Below are positions 11,813 to 23,813 of a stretch of 64,000 nucleotides of DNA, in pieces. Source of the stretch: Saccharum officinarum. Lineage: Eukaryota; Streptophyta; Magnoliopsida; Poales; Poaceae. Below the pieces are notes generated by a model. That model made no database searches, was not told the DNA's origin, and was given only the letters and a program-made list of their open reading frames with translations. Where the stretch lies: the NCBI GenBank assembly GCA_020631735.1, contig CM036162.1:92428401-92492400 (forward strand), in the 5' to 3' direction. Numbering within the stretch: position 1 is the stretch's first letter; every line of letters starts with the position of its first letter. Position numbers and translations under genes: made by a program.

Positions 11813-12495
11813 ATGCACGTGTGTGCAATAGCTGCTTCCATACGTGGTTCCACCGAACCAGCAACCCGGCCTAGCAGTCCAGACCAGGCGCACCAGAGTC
11901 CATTCCCTTTCCCTGTCGCACTGCATGGGACCCACCGAGTTCAAACGAAGGCACACCTCCTCCTCCCTCTCCATTATCCGTCTCCATCCCGACGCCCAGA
12001 TCCAGGCCACTACGGTGGCTGCGCCGCGGCAGGACCCGACGACCACTCTCCTGCTCCTCACCATCTCTCACCGCACGGAGCGGTGCCACGGGGACGGGGG
12101 GCCATCGGGGAGGCGCAGCCACTGGGCGGCGCTCGATGTCGCACGGCTGAGGGCCGCACGGTCTCGGCCCCAAGCGGCCAGGTGGTGCGAGCGCTGGTGG
12201 GTTCCATCGTGTGGCCGTCTTCGGCGGATCCGGCCTCCCGTGGTGCCATCCTGGCCACGGCAGCGGTGGGCATCCCCATTCGGCAACAGTGGCGTCTGTC
12301 CCCAACCGGCGGCGCCCGGCCATCCCTTCCCCGTGCGGTGACCGCTTCCCCGATTGGCGGCGCGACCTCCTCTATGGTGGATTTGCCCGCGGCCACCCTT
12401 CCCCGACCGGCAGCAGCGGCGACAACTCCTTCGCGTGACCGACATCCTCCGTGTCAGGCCCGCGGCTGTGACGCGCTCCCCCGACCTCGTCAGCG
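11813..12495. other. GC-rich captured-sequence-like block, no identifiable gene
   Basis: Long overlapping ORFs in several frames on both strands reflect high GC content. None shows a recognisable domain, and frames do not join through splice sites. It immediately precedes the DUF2301 fragment and may be its leader plus other captured DNA. Confidence 0.4.
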
Positions 12496-13219
12496 ATGGC
12501 GGCGCCCATCTCCCTCCAGCAGCACCTCCTCTCCCACCGATGGTGGTGCCGGCGGGCACCATGCCCTCGTGGACTGCGGGCCGGGCACCGGCTCCAACGG
12601 CAGCGAGTCCCCCGCGCCGGAGGATGGCGACACAGCGGCAACACGTCGCCGGCACCTCGGGGCTGGGCCTGTCGCTGCGCCTCATCCACATCTACGTCAC
12701 CCCAATCAAGCGCTTCCTCCAAGCGTTGTGGGCGGCCGGGGTGCTCGGCTCCCTCGGGACCTACCTCGTCACCGCCTGCCCTTGGACGAGGGACTCGTGC
12801 AGTACGTGCTGGACCACCCCATCATGCTCTGGTTCGTCGGCCCCATGTTTGCTGCGCTCACTGGCCTTGTCTTCAAGGAAGGTATACAAAAATTCAAATG
12901 ATGTGTGTGCTGCTTATCAGAATATTAGCGTGGTAATGCAGTGCAGACTGACTTGGTTTATCTCCATTTCGTACTTGGTACCTCTCTACTTACAGTTCAG
13001 CTCATCCATTGCATCATGATTACATATAGTGATGATATGAAGATTGCAGTAACAATGGTGCCATGCTCATGATAGTCTGTTTGCTAAAACCTTGCACATT
13101 GTAGTAGTATCCAATTTGTCGATTATGCTGACAGTAATGCATTCACAGGTCTCTGCTATGGAAAACGGGAAGCTGGCATCTCAACGTTTGTTATCCCTGG
13201 GTTGCTTCTTGGACATCTG
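12496..13219 (+). pseudogene. DUF2301 integral membrane protein fragment
   Basis: Segments in two frames match plant and cyanobacterial DUF2301 membrane proteins of unknown function, plastid-located in plants by family knowledge. GLGLSLRLIHIYVTPIKR and LGSLGTYLVT lie in one frame up to about 12775. After a shift, PLDEGLVQYVLDHPIMLWF and GLVFKEG continue to a donor at 12881. Exon 2 (13149-13219) reads GLCYGKREAGISTFVIPGLL and ends in a GTGAGT donor. Phases across the intron agree (G split 1+2). An ATG at 12496 (MAAPISLQQHLLSH) could be the original transit-peptide start, but several shifts separate it from the core. Later exons are absent. Confidence 0.75.
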
Positions 13220-13289
13220 GTGAGTCAGAAACACTGAGGCTTATCTCCTCAAAGTCTCATATTGTTGGTATGCTACTCTTGTGTGAGAA

Positions 13290-13559
13290 TTGCTCATTTG
13301 CATACTACCACTACTATCACAGGTGTTAAGTGTGTTCAGTTTTCTTATCAAAGAGAAGGGGCAGCCGACAGCAGTATTAACGGTTCCATTTTTATTGGAA
13401 GGTCCAGGTTGTGATGTTCACGAACAAACGCCTTCGCTACTTGGTGACCTGGGCGACATCGGGACGGGGCTGGATGCCCTCGCCGGTGACATAGAGGTGC
13501 TCAGCATCCTGACCAATGCGCTTGTCATCAGCCAGGACCACATGATGGTGGGATGCTGA
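13290..13559. other. Unidentified coding-like fragment
   Basis: GC content rises at 13400-13550 and one plus-strand frame stays open to 13559. I cannot match either strand to a family. It may be another captured exon next to the DUF2301 piece. Confidence 0.3.
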
Positions 13560-15734
13560 TCCAAAGGAAAAATAATAGTTTCTATGCTTGCAAGCATAGG
13601 TTTAGATGCATGGTGAAACTGGGATTATGCTTAGTTGTATAGGTTTCCACCCCAATTGAATTCAAATCTCAAATTCCAAAGAAGTCTGTATACATTGTGG
13701 AGCACTCTTCTATGCATTGTTAGAACAATTCAATATATATTGTTTGTGCATTTCTGTGCTTCATGTTTGTCCCTCTTCTATACATTGTGGAGCACTCTTT
13801 GACTCTCCGATGTGATTCATGTTTGTGCCTTTCAGGCATTTGATGAAATGGTGGTGGGCTGCTCTGTGTCTTTGTGCAGCAGGCTACTGGCGGTGTACAG
13901 GATAGCCAATTCTGATGGGGTTTCTCTAGGATTAATGGGCTAACACCATGGTGAGTACATTTCTGTGTTGCTTACATTTGAACGGCTTCGGTTAAGCTAG
14001 TCTGCATAGGTCCTTCCATCCGTGCGATTAGTTGATGAGCTTGCTTAATTTTTTTAATGAGATATCTGATTTGTTTCCAATTCATTTAGCTGATGGTTCA
14101 ATAGATACCTGTGGATACTGCTATCCGGCAAAGAAAAAAAATGTTGAGACTCATAATTTCAACGGTTCTTCACTGTTTAGTTTATTGCAGAACAGTACAA
14201 GCATTTAGGACACATATTTAAGGGAATTTACTCGGCGTTGGTACTCACCTGCATAGTGCATAGTGTCTTGTTTGATGAATAATAGGGAAATAACTAAACT
14301 TCTGTCGAAAGTAGAATTTGGTTAGGCATACAGCTTGGAGCGCCTGTCGTTTCTGAGGCATTTTTGGGTTTCTTTCTTGTGATGTGCATTTGGTATATTG
14401 GGTGGCACAGTGAGGAACTAATTTTGCTAATGTATCTATGAGGTCAAAAGGCTAGTGAATCAAATGTCCTTTTCATTCTGAGTGCCATTTTTTTGGTTTT
14501 TTTCGCTTTTTGCCGCAACGAGGCCGGTAGTTGGGTGAATTGTATACTTAGTTGCATTGGTTTCTATGTATGGTGGAACTGTGATTTTGAAAGATGCTGG
14601 GTGATTTGTATGCTTAGATGCATAAGTTTCCACACAAGGATTTACATTTTCTTTTGCTGTTCTTATGCTTGCGTGCATAAGTTTGTATGCATGGATTAAC
14701 TACAACATGGTATGCATTTTTATACATTGTCACTAACACAATTATGAGCACTCTTTATATACATTATGGGAACACTTCGATATACATTGTCGAAACTCTT
14801 TTTATGTACGCTTCTACACAATTCGATACATTATTATTACACAATTCTATACATAGTTGGAGTGGTTTTTATGCGATGTGTTGGAGCGGTTTTTATGCGA
14901 TGTTGGCGTCAAAAAATCCCAGGTTTGCACCTTGAGATCTGAGCATTGATGGAGCACATTTTCTACATTGTATGCTTAGCTGCTTCCCAAAATAGCCATA
15001 CAACTTTTATACATTTTCACTATCATAATTATGAGCATAAAACGGTTTATATGCATACCTGCTTCCCAAAGTAGCCATACAAGAGCCATGCATATAAGTG
15101 CCCTACAGAGTATATTGGTTCGGAAAGCTGTCTCCCTCCCTCAAGAGCCATGCATAAAAGCCCACATAGATTTGTATGCATGACATAGCAGGATTACTTT
15201 TTGTCTACGATGTACCGTGTGCTGTCGCCCAAAGTAGAAAAACGTTTGTATGCGTTGAAATAGTTATCTATATACTTCTACATAATTCTATACATTGTTG
15301 AAGCATGCTTGTATGCGTTGTTAGAACACTTTAACATACATTGTTAGAACATGCTTCCATACGTTGTTAAAACACTTTGCTATGCATTCATTTCTTACCT
15401 ACTATGCACTGTTTGGAAATCACTAAGCTATCAAAGTCTACTTTTTATTCAACATTTGTTTACAATTCAGTTCCGTTTTTATTCAACGTTTGTTTACCGT
15501 TTGAAAATCACTAAGCTATACATTGTTGCAGCTGCGTCAAGGTGAGGGTTGGGGCGGACTCGACGGTGTGTGGCCCCGGCGTCAACGAGGCCAGCCACGT
15601 GGCCCCTGGCGTCGTTGCGGCCAGATGTGCGGGGCACGGTGGGCCCTGGCTGTGGCGCGGCACGACCCGCAGGCACGGTGGCGTGGACCCGCTCCTCCGA
15701 CTTGGCGGCGATGTAGATTGAGAGAGGTAAGCAG

Positions 15735-15826
15735 ATGGCGACGTCGTCGTCGTCGCTTTGCTCCAGCTTCGCCTCCCTGCGGATGGCCTCCATCGGCCAC
15801 CGTCATGGCCTCACCTCTACGCCTAG
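15735..15826 (+). pseudogene. Transit-peptide-like first exon fragment
   Basis: ATG at 15735 opens MATSSSSLCSSFASLRMAS, a Ser-rich, acid-poor N-terminus typical of plastid transit peptides, and the frame reaches an AG|GT donor at 15826. The GC-rich block upstream (15520-15734) may belong to another captured piece. No downstream exon was found, so it is likely an isolated captured exon. The parent gene is not identifiable from this signal region. Confidence 0.45.
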
Positions 15827-16339
15827 GTTGGTCCCCCTTCCCTGTTTTCTGTTTGGCTGTGTCAACGCCTGCGTGCGAGGTTCGGAGGTAGTAGCGGCAA
15901 TAGTTTCTAGCGATTCAGTCGCATCTCGCTCCTCGTCAGCAGTAGTTTCTAGCGATCCCTTGTTCAGTTGCTGTGGAGTCATTGAAGCAGAACATGGATT
16001 GCAGCTCCCGTGTCTCTCGGTGGGTGGGTGCAGTGTGTGCCCCAAGTTGCTGGTGATGACCTCTGTAGGCTCTGGATCAAATAGCCTCACTGGCTATTCT
16101 ACTTTGATCATTTGATGTCCCTTACGGAGGAGTTTGTCAGTCTGGAAATGTATCTATGCTTGATAAGTTCGGCGATGGATGTTGTCGGAAATTTTTATGC
16201 TTCGTGTGCAAAAGTTTATGTGCTCCATGTCTCATGTTTTTTTCAAGCTGGAGGTGCTATAGTTGGATGTATCTATGCTTCATGTGTTTCTAGAATTTTT
16301 ATGCCTTTGTGCAACATTTTATGCAATACAAAGAGCTAG

Positions 16340-16570
16340 ATACGAAGAGAAACGGTTTGGCGGAGCATCCCCAGGACGACAACGTGGTCCAGATTGCCCT
16401 TGGCGGTGCGCCCTACCGAGGTACGTCGTTGTCGGGCCATCCTCAAGCTGCTCCAGTAGCCCCTCGTTAACAACACTGGCGCCAGCAGACTTCGGCAGCA
16501 CTAATCATTGCTTTGATCTTGTAGGAACAAGAGTAGCAAGAACAAGAGGAAGAAGAGGACAGATGCATAG
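16340..16570 (+). pseudogene. Captured exon fragments with basic C-terminus
   Basis: One plus frame reads AEHPQDDNVVQIALGGAPYR up to a GTACGT donor-like site near 16420. Another short frame (from about 16527) reads KNKRKKRTDA and stops at 16570, resembling a lysine/arginine-rich protein end. The family is not recognised. The GC content contrasts with the surrounding TATGC array. Confidence 0.35.
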
Positions 16571-19071
16571 AAATTGAAATCTTATTTTTTTAATGCATAG
16601 AAATTAAAATCTCAATTTTTTGATACATGGAAATACACTTCTTTTCATCCAGGCCGAGACTTTTTCTATGCTTATCTTTGAAATAGTGTGAACAAAATTG
16701 AAATATTTAATTTTTGGGTGCATAGATATTGAAATCTTAATTTCTTGGATGCATAGAAATAGATGCATAGAAATTTTAAGCTGAATTTCTTAGATGCAAA
16801 GAAATAGATGTATTCTTAGTATTTATGAATGTTCAAGTGCATTTACATTCACTACATAGTAGTTATCATATACTCAAGTGCAGATTATTCAAAATACTAA
16901 GCTTCACTTAATTATTATCGGCTTAGCTCCACTGTGAGTGTCAAATATGCACACAAAGCTACAATTTGGAAGCATGCTTTGTGGTCAAGTATCATTGTGG
17001 ATCTCCTGATGGTTTTGTCCTTGGAGCAGTATTCTTGTTAAATATAGACTATTCAATGTTGGAACGCAATTTTATACATTGTTGGAGTATATTTATATTT
17101 AATGTTGGAACGCAATTTTATATAATGTTAAATACAGAGATTTTCTATGCTTCTTTCTCATATATGATGTGCAATGAAATTGTTGTTCTAAAATTATGTG
17201 TTATCTTGCATAGGTACACTTTCTATTACTGTTGTCATTGCTTTTTATGTGAATACATGTTTATGATGTTCGTGCTTGTAACATGCTTATCCATTGTCTA
17301 CTCTTCAAATAGGATTTGTATGAATTTGATGTTGATTATTTATGCTTCACTAAAATACAAAACAATGAGCAAAAGGGATCTAGCTGCGGCGAGATAGAAG
17401 AATTTTGAATTTTCTATGCCATATTTAAACAATTTTGATGTGTGGATCTAGTGACTAGCGGAGACTCCATGCTGGTAGCGGCGGACCTCTTGCAGAGCCC
17501 CCTCCCGTGTCGGTGCCAACTACGACTCCATGAATTTTCTATACCATGTTTTATTCATGCTTAGTTTGCATAGGATTCTATGCTTAGTTTGCATAGGTTT
17601 TATTCATGCTTAGTTTGCATAGGATTCTATGTTTACTTTGCATAGGTTTTAACACCAGTTGAATTCAAATTTCCGAGAAGTCATCGATATCTATGTTTAT
17701 GTGCATTTTGCATATGTTGTGAATTATATGCTCATATGCACAATGCTCATAGGATTCAAAGTTCAAATACTTTCTAGGTAAGAAACTAAAGATTCTATGT
17801 AAGAAACATGTTTCTATGCCTTACCGCTGTAAGGTTTCTTCTCCTGCTAAACATGTTTCTATGCCTTTGTTGTGATGTGGAATGGTTGAAATGGATTCCT
17901 CCATTTGGTGTGAGGTCAACGGTGGCTCAGTTATAAGGACATGGCTCGTGACGTCCATGACTTGGTTTTCGTGGCGGTGGCACATTGTGATCTTTGATAT
18001 AGTTGAGGGGTTAATGTAAAATATTGATGCCTCGTGTAGTTGATATAGTTGATGGCTCACTCATAAGAACAAATTTGTATACATTCTTGAGCATTTATGT
18101 GTGCATCTGTACACAATTATATATATGGTTGGAGCACTCTTCTATGTATTGTTAGAACACTTTGACATACATTGTTGGGACAATTATCTGTACGCTTCCT
18201 ATATAATTCTACACATTATTGTTGGTATCCATTTTATACATTGTTGGTACACAATTCTATATATTATTAGAGCAGTCGTCTGTGTCAGGCGAAATGTCTA
18301 TCTCGTGGAGAGGTTTATATGTGTTAACAAAAATAACTTTTACTCGTCTAAACATTAAATTCTATGCAATGTCAGCACCATATCTCATGGATAGGTTTTA
18401 AATTTTAAATTTTGTAGCTTTACAATGGTTCCTATGCTCGTGTCTTCAAGATTCTATGCGCCAAACCGCTCCACAAGAATCATAGAACCTATATGCCAAT
18501 AAGATTCAAATTTTGAATTCTATAGTAAAAGCTAGATGGTTTTATATGCTTGCATCCATGGAGTTGTATGCAAGGTCGGTGCTAAAAGATTTTGCGCGCA
18601 TCTAAAACAGTGATTCTATGCATTCAATCGACATTCAAGTGTCATGATTCAAATTTTAAATTTTTGGACAAGATAAGATCGTCTCCATGTTTTTAATCTC
18701 TACTCACAAGATTGTATGCTTAGAGGAAAGTGTTTTGTACGTTTTTATACATGATTCTATGCATCTAATCAGTCATCATGTGCTAGGATTTAAATTTCAA
18801 TTTTTTTTTAAAAAAATATATTCACAATGGATCTTGAATCGTGCACAAAAATGTTAGGAGTTCAATGGTGAAAACCGTTTTAGAATCGGAAGCTTCATTG
18901 AGAAATTATCGTGAAAAAATAAAAGAGATTAGAATAGATACATCCATGCATGCGTGTCATTGCGTGTCAGCATGTGTCAGGTGCAATTAGGCAGAACGTT
19001 CAGCTCGCGGAAAGGTTTTTATGCGGTAATGAATTGATTTTAATTCATTCAACGACTAATTTCTATGCAAC

Positions 19072-20677
19072 TGAAAGCATCTAGGCCCCGAGGTTTGGTT
19101 TCGGCAATTGATGACAACGCTTTATTACCATGACTAACGTGTGTTTTGCAGAAACTTTGGTAAGTTAGGTCATGGAGGTTTTAACTGCTTTGGGCACCAT
19201 GGTATTCATGCCCCTTGATGGAAATCGTTTCGGTTTTCAAAAGAGTGACGTCAAGATTAAGGACGGTTAGTTCCGGATGTCGAGGTGTTGAGAGACATTT
19301 GGAATAGTCGTTAGGATCTTCGTTCTTCTCGTTTGGCCGTACTATAAAGGGGGGCATGAGCGGGTAGCTTGACCTAGGCGAGTCCTATATTTAGGTGTGG
19401 TGCACACTTGTTAAACTTGGCGCTAGGCAGCTCTAGAATAGCTCAAAGTTCAGTTGGGAGCAACTTGGTTCAAGTTGTGACGCTTTTCGGAGAGTTTCGG
19501 GTCATTTTCCCGTGACCGGACGCGGTCCTCGGCATGACCGGACGCGTCCGGTCAGTTCAGTTCCGCGGCTGGGGTTTCAACTCTGAGCACCGGACGCGGT
19601 CCTCGCGAGGACCGGACGCGGTGGTCAGAAGTCAACCCGTGTCACTTAAGGGAAACACCCGATCGGACGCGACCTGGGTGTGATCGGCGCGTCCGGTCAT
19701 AGTCCAGTAAGGTCCTGAGACGACCGGACGCGTCCGGTCATCACCCATCGGACGCGGTCGCGCGTCCGGTGCGAGTACAGTAAGCTCCACGCACGATCGG
19801 ACGCGTCCGGTCACCCCTGACCGGTGCGTCCGGTCATTTAGGTGTTTTTTCGGTTTTGACCGTTACGAGCGACCGGCGCGTCCGGTCAGTACGACCGGCG
19901 CGTCCGTCAGCTCGAGTTTTTGCTGAGTCAGCAGGTAACGGTTCGTTTCGTCTGTGGGGTGTATAAATACATCCCCACCACCTCTTTTAGAGGTCTCTTG
20001 CTCATTTGATCAGCTGATAAACACCTTTGAAGTGCAAGGTAGTGCAAGAGCACTAGTGAGGATAGAGATTTGAGAATCAAAGCTTGAGAGTTCCTCACTA
20101 GCGATTAGAGAGTAACAAGTGTGCATCCACTTTCTCATTTAGGCTCGTAGAGGTCAAGTGAGAGTTCTAGCTTGTTACTCTTGGTGATCGCCATCACCTA
20201 GACGGCTTGGTGGTGATTGGGAGTTTGGTGTTCATCCGGCGGAGCTTGTGGATGACCCAACTCATCTTGTGAGCGGTTGTGGGTGATTCACCGCGACGGA
20301 GTGTCGAAGAATCAACCCATAGAGAGCACTTGATCCTTGCGCGGATCAAGGGGGAGTGACACCCTTGCGCGGGTGCTCCAACGAGGACTAGTGGGGAGTG
20401 GCGACTCTCCGATACCTCGGAAAAACATCGTCGTGTTCCTTGCCCCTTTACATTCAAGCATTTACTTTCTCGTATTTACTTACATTGCTTGTTTACATTC
20501 CTAGACTTGCCATGCTAGACTAGGATTGGAAACTAGGGTGCAAAACTTTGTATCGGTAGACTCTCTAGGAACACAAGTAGACACTAGGGGTGAATTCCAG
20601 CTTGTAGGATTTATTCCTTGCATTTATTTTTAGAAAAGCCCAATTCACCCCCCCTCTTGGGCATCTTGATCCTTTCA
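19072..20677 (+). mobile_element. Solo LTR of a retrotransposon (probably copia)
   Basis: It begins TGAAAGCATCTAGGCCCC and ends CCTTTCA, so the ends form a TGAAAG/CTTTCA inverted pair. A TATA-like TATAAATAC near 19970 and the words AATTCACCCCCCCTC near the 3' end are typical of grass LTRs. No primer-binding site, gag or pol follows, so it is a solo LTR. No clear 5-bp target duplication is visible. About 420 bp (19500-19920) consist of degenerate GACCGGACGCGTCCGGTCA units. Confidence 0.75.
19500..19920. repeat. Palindromic GACCGG-ACGCG-TCCGGTC repeat cluster inside the LTR
   Basis: More than ten copies of CCGGACGCG or GCGTCCGGTCA, many arranged as near-perfect palindromes, lie upstream of the LTR TATA box. 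They are rich in CG dinucleotides. Known grass LTRs carry such repeats in U3; any function is inference. Confidence 0.8.
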
Positions 20678-21166
20678 CAAGTGAATTGAGTGACAGTGTA
20701 ACTTGTAGTGGCTGTCAAGTTGATACACATCTTCATTTCTCGTTCTGAGTTCGTATGGTATTGAAATGTTAGATGATCGCATAGTGATCTTATCAAAATG
20801 CACATTTCAGAATGAAATGTTTTTACCGTACTGGTGGAATTATATGATGGAACTTCTCCTTTGTTCAATTATTATCATATAATAAGTATATATATTGAAA
20901 TTGCTGTTTTCCTTTTGGAGATGGTAATATCATGTGGTTTGAATATGGCTTCAAACATGACAACACTCTAGCTTCTGATCGGTCTAATCATAGCACTCTT
21001 ACGAGGCCTACAATAGTATATAGCATTGGACCATTCACAATTTCATCTGTGGTAGCAGCTTTTTTATGCTTTGTGGCTCGAATTTTATTCAACTTGGATT
21101 GCAGCGCTATTTATTTTCTATGTCTTGAGGAATATAGCACTAGCTTACCAATGCAATCTTGTGTAG

Positions 21167-21760
21167 GATGAATCACTGATCTTAACAGGACCAAAACGAG
21201 GTATTGCGTTGATAAGTGATACATATGTGGAGACTAATCTGATGATCAAGGGTGATGATGAGTTGCAGCAGGACAGAGAACTCAGTAAAGGAATCCTAAC
21301 AATACGAGGCATAGCACGGCGATGGTTGAAGAACTGTGAGCTTGAAAGCTGCTCTCTCGCTACCAGGCTCAGTACTGTGGATGTGGTGTATGGAGTTGTG
21401 AAAGATGCAGTGGAGGCTACTATTTCAGTTGAACTTTTAGCGGGAGAGTATTTTGGAGAAATCACAGCCTGCACCAGCAGCATCAAGAATAGGCTTGTGC
21501 TTCATGACAGCAGATTGACTCACCATTGTGCTAGTAGTGGTCAGAACATTGCCCCTGCCGTCATCCCACTCTTGCGATCTGTGGTGGCTGTCTATGTCAA
21601 GGAGATGCTGTTACTGACTGTTGCTGCCCATACTGATGATGGAGAAATTACAAAGTGCATTGAAATTACTCCAAGAGTCAATGGTTCAGATCTCGATGAA
21701 ATTACCGTTGGTGCCGCAACATTGGGCGTGAGTGTTGTATGGTCAATAATTGACTTTTGA
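21167..21760 (+). pseudogene. DUF6598 last exon, 5'-truncated copy
   Basis: After a TAG acceptor the exon reads [16 protein letters not shown] and stays open for 197 codons to TGA at 21758-21760, ending VVWSIIDF. It aligns along its length with the last exon of the DUF6598 gene at 41317-40736 ([25 protein letters not shown]), including the same phase-0 acceptor. DUF6598 is a plant family, abundant in grasses, without a known biochemical role. No earlier exons (the VYGTVIARD region) were found between the solo LTR at 20677 and this exon, nor in the repeats before it. The open frame is intact, so it could be part of a gene whose 5' half was displaced. Confidence 0.75.
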
Positions 21761-22131
21761 GTATCAAATGTTGGTTTGGTGGCATTTAACAAGTTATATG
21801 ATGGAATATTTGTCTGTAATAACTGTGTTTATCGACTTGGGTCTGTCGTTGGTCTTATGTAAGTGGGAATATCTGTCGAGTCACATTATGACAAATTTGC
21901 TTGTCATGTTCGGCTTTTGTGGTCATGTCGCTGTGTGGTGCCTTCTCTTTGATCTCACAACACTCTACCCCACCATTGTACGCTGTTTTGTCTCCTACTC
22001 CTTTGGTCCCCAAAAGAATATTATTTTTAGTATCAGTTAAACTTTCTTAAATTTGATCATGTTAATGGAAAGATTAGCAACATCTGTATCACTAAATATT
22101 TTAAAATATATTCAACTATACATACTTGTCG

Positions 22132-22890
22132 AAGGAGATACCTCTCCTATACTCAATTGCATTCATTCTTGATCCCAGAGATAAAATGAGAGGCTTGTTT
22201 AATGTTCTTCAAATAATGCAACTAAAAATTGATCATGATTACACTGCCTATTATGTTGATGTTTAAACTGTGATTTATAAACTATTTAGCAAGTATGAGG
22301 AAAAGTTTGGATCTGCTAGACTCAGAGGAGGGCTACACAGCCTGCAAGTAACACATGTAAAAGGAAGCATGCATGGGGAAGGATTTTTGGAGGTCCTGGA
22401 GCCTCTGGTGTTGTTGGACCTTCACCTGCCTCTGCTTCCAATCCATCCCTATCAGCATCTGCTGCTACTTGTGAGCTAACAGCATACCTGGACAGTGACA
22501 ATGTCACTTCATATGAGGAAGATTTTGATTTACTTCTCTAGTGGCGTGACCACAAGCTAACCTATCTTGTTCTTTCTATCATGGCTAGAGATGTATTCTC
22601 TGTTTCTGTTTCTATTGTGTCTTCAGAATCTTGTTTTAGCATGACTGGTAGGATTCTCGAGGAGCGGCGCCGAAGACTCAAGCCAGAACATGTGGAGATG
22701 CTTGCTTGCGTCAAGGACTAGGAGTTGGGAGACAGAAAACTTCAGCATTCTAGTGTCTGCCAATAACTGGTGGAAGAGTTTGAGAATCTGTACCTTGATG
22801 TTCCTGAAGATGATGGATCTGGACCTCCCTATGCTAGCACTTCGGCAAGTACATCTGTTGCATCTGGACCTGCTCGTACTTGAGAGTTGA
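22132..22890 (+). pseudogene. hAT transposase C-terminal remnant
   Basis: The frame around 22136 reads IPLLYSIAFILDPRDKMRG and LFSKYEEKFG, the region before the dimerisation domain of plant hAT (Ac/Daysleeper/RICESLEEPER-like) transposases. Further on, SSESCFSMTGRILEERRRRL followed by KPEHVEMLACVKD is the classic hAT C-terminal dimerisation domain. Stops interrupt it (TAA near 22264, TAG near 22539) and there are frame changes between blocks. The BED finger and catalytic DDE parts are missing. It lies just downstream of the DUF6598 exon. Confidence 0.85.
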
Positions 22891-23259
22891 GAGTTGAGTG
22901 AGTGTGAGTATAATCTGTGAGCTGAGAGTTGAGAACTGTGAGGTTTGCGAGATGAGAGTTGAGACTTATTTGTGATGTTGTGAACCTTTGAACAATTTTC
23001 TTTAATTATAAGAGCTGTGCTGCACTCTTTTTCTCTTTCTGGGGTTTCTCACAAGGGTGAGTTTTACCCAGAAAGGTTTTTAATGAGGCAACATTGCACA
23101 CAGCTCATTTATCCTTTTAAATCTTCTCCTTTTGCCTATGATTTTCTTTGGTTATTTGGTTTTTTACTTAGGATTTAATATCTGATGAGATTCTAGTAGT
23201 AAGGACTGTAAATTTAACTATTTTCTATGATATTTTTTTAGGTACCATGCTCGTACTAG

Positions 23260-23460
23260 CCTGGCACGCCATTATAGCCATACTTTTCGGACCGGCATGG
23301 CACGAAAACTAGCCCGCATGCTCGTACTTGGGCCGATGCCAAGGCACGAGGCACGCGTCGGCATGACCCGGCAGGCACCACGTGCCGTGCCGGCCCGACA
23401 AGCCGCGTGCGGTGCCTGACCCGTGCCCATGCCGAACCGGTCCGATGGCCAACTATGAAT
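23260..23460. repeat. GC-rich GGCACG / CCGTGCC repeat tract after the hAT remnant
   Basis: Repeated CTGGCACG, GGCACGA, GTGCCGTGCC and GCCCGACA words. Such tracts flank hAT-related coding sequence in grasses, so this may be its 3' subterminal DNA; that link is inference. Confidence 0.45.
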
Positions 23461-23590
23461 GTAGCCACCGCTGTAGTTGAGATATTGCCAGATGTTGGCG
23501 TTGGCTGGGTCATCGGCTCCACTGCCTGTCAGGTACGCATCATCGTACAGCTTCCAGATGCCCCCAGCAGATAGAGGTCCCGTAAGTGTT
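23459..23590 (-). pseudogene. Unidentified exon-like fragment
   Basis: On the minus strand one frame reads GIWKLYDDAYLTGSG, then ADDPANANIWQYLNYSGG, and ends near 23459 against the GC-rich tract. Composition and residue pattern look like real protein, but I do not recognise the family. No start or matching exon is seen nearby. Confidence 0.3.
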
Positions 23591-23811
23591 TACTTTTTTT
23601 AAAATTTCAAAAAAATTTACAAGATTCTCCGTCACATTAAATCTTTAGACGTATACATGGAGCATTAAATGTAGGTAAAAAAATAACTAATTGTACAGTT
23701 TATCTGTAAATGTCGAGACGAATCTTTTAAGCCTAGCTAGTCCATGATTGGATAAATTTTACCAAATAACAACGAAAAGTGCTACAAGAACTTTACACAC
23801 ACTTTACAACC
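23565..23811. mobile_element. Tourist-like MITE copy
   Basis: Carries the family words GGAGCATTAAATGTAGGT, GTCGAGACGAATCTTTT and CTAGTCCATGATTGGA. It directly abuts the next related copy; its ends are diverged. Confidence 0.6.
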
Positions 23812-23813
23812 AT

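Larger units (their letters stand above)
13570..19071. repeat. Long TATGC-rich degenerate repeat array
   Basis: For about 5.5 kb short words recur dozens of times. Examples are TTCTATGCAT, TGTATGCTTAG, TTTGCATAGG, GCATAGAAATTGAAATC and ATACATTGTTGGAACAC, separated by AT-rich spacers. The sense of the GCATAG/CTATGC word changes: mostly GCATAGAAAT at 16560-16810, mostly CTATGC at 17400-18790. This looks like subterminal repeat DNA of a large non-autonomous DNA transposon rather than a satellite. Two small GC-rich islands with exon-like content lie inside (15510-15890, 16340-16570). Confidence 0.6.

Noticed and set aside
11813..12901. 362-codon ORF on the plus strand
   Set aside because: Only its last about 40 codons carry real homology (DUF2301 exon). 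The rest is frame-read-through of GC-rich DNA, and the true exon switches frame near 12776.
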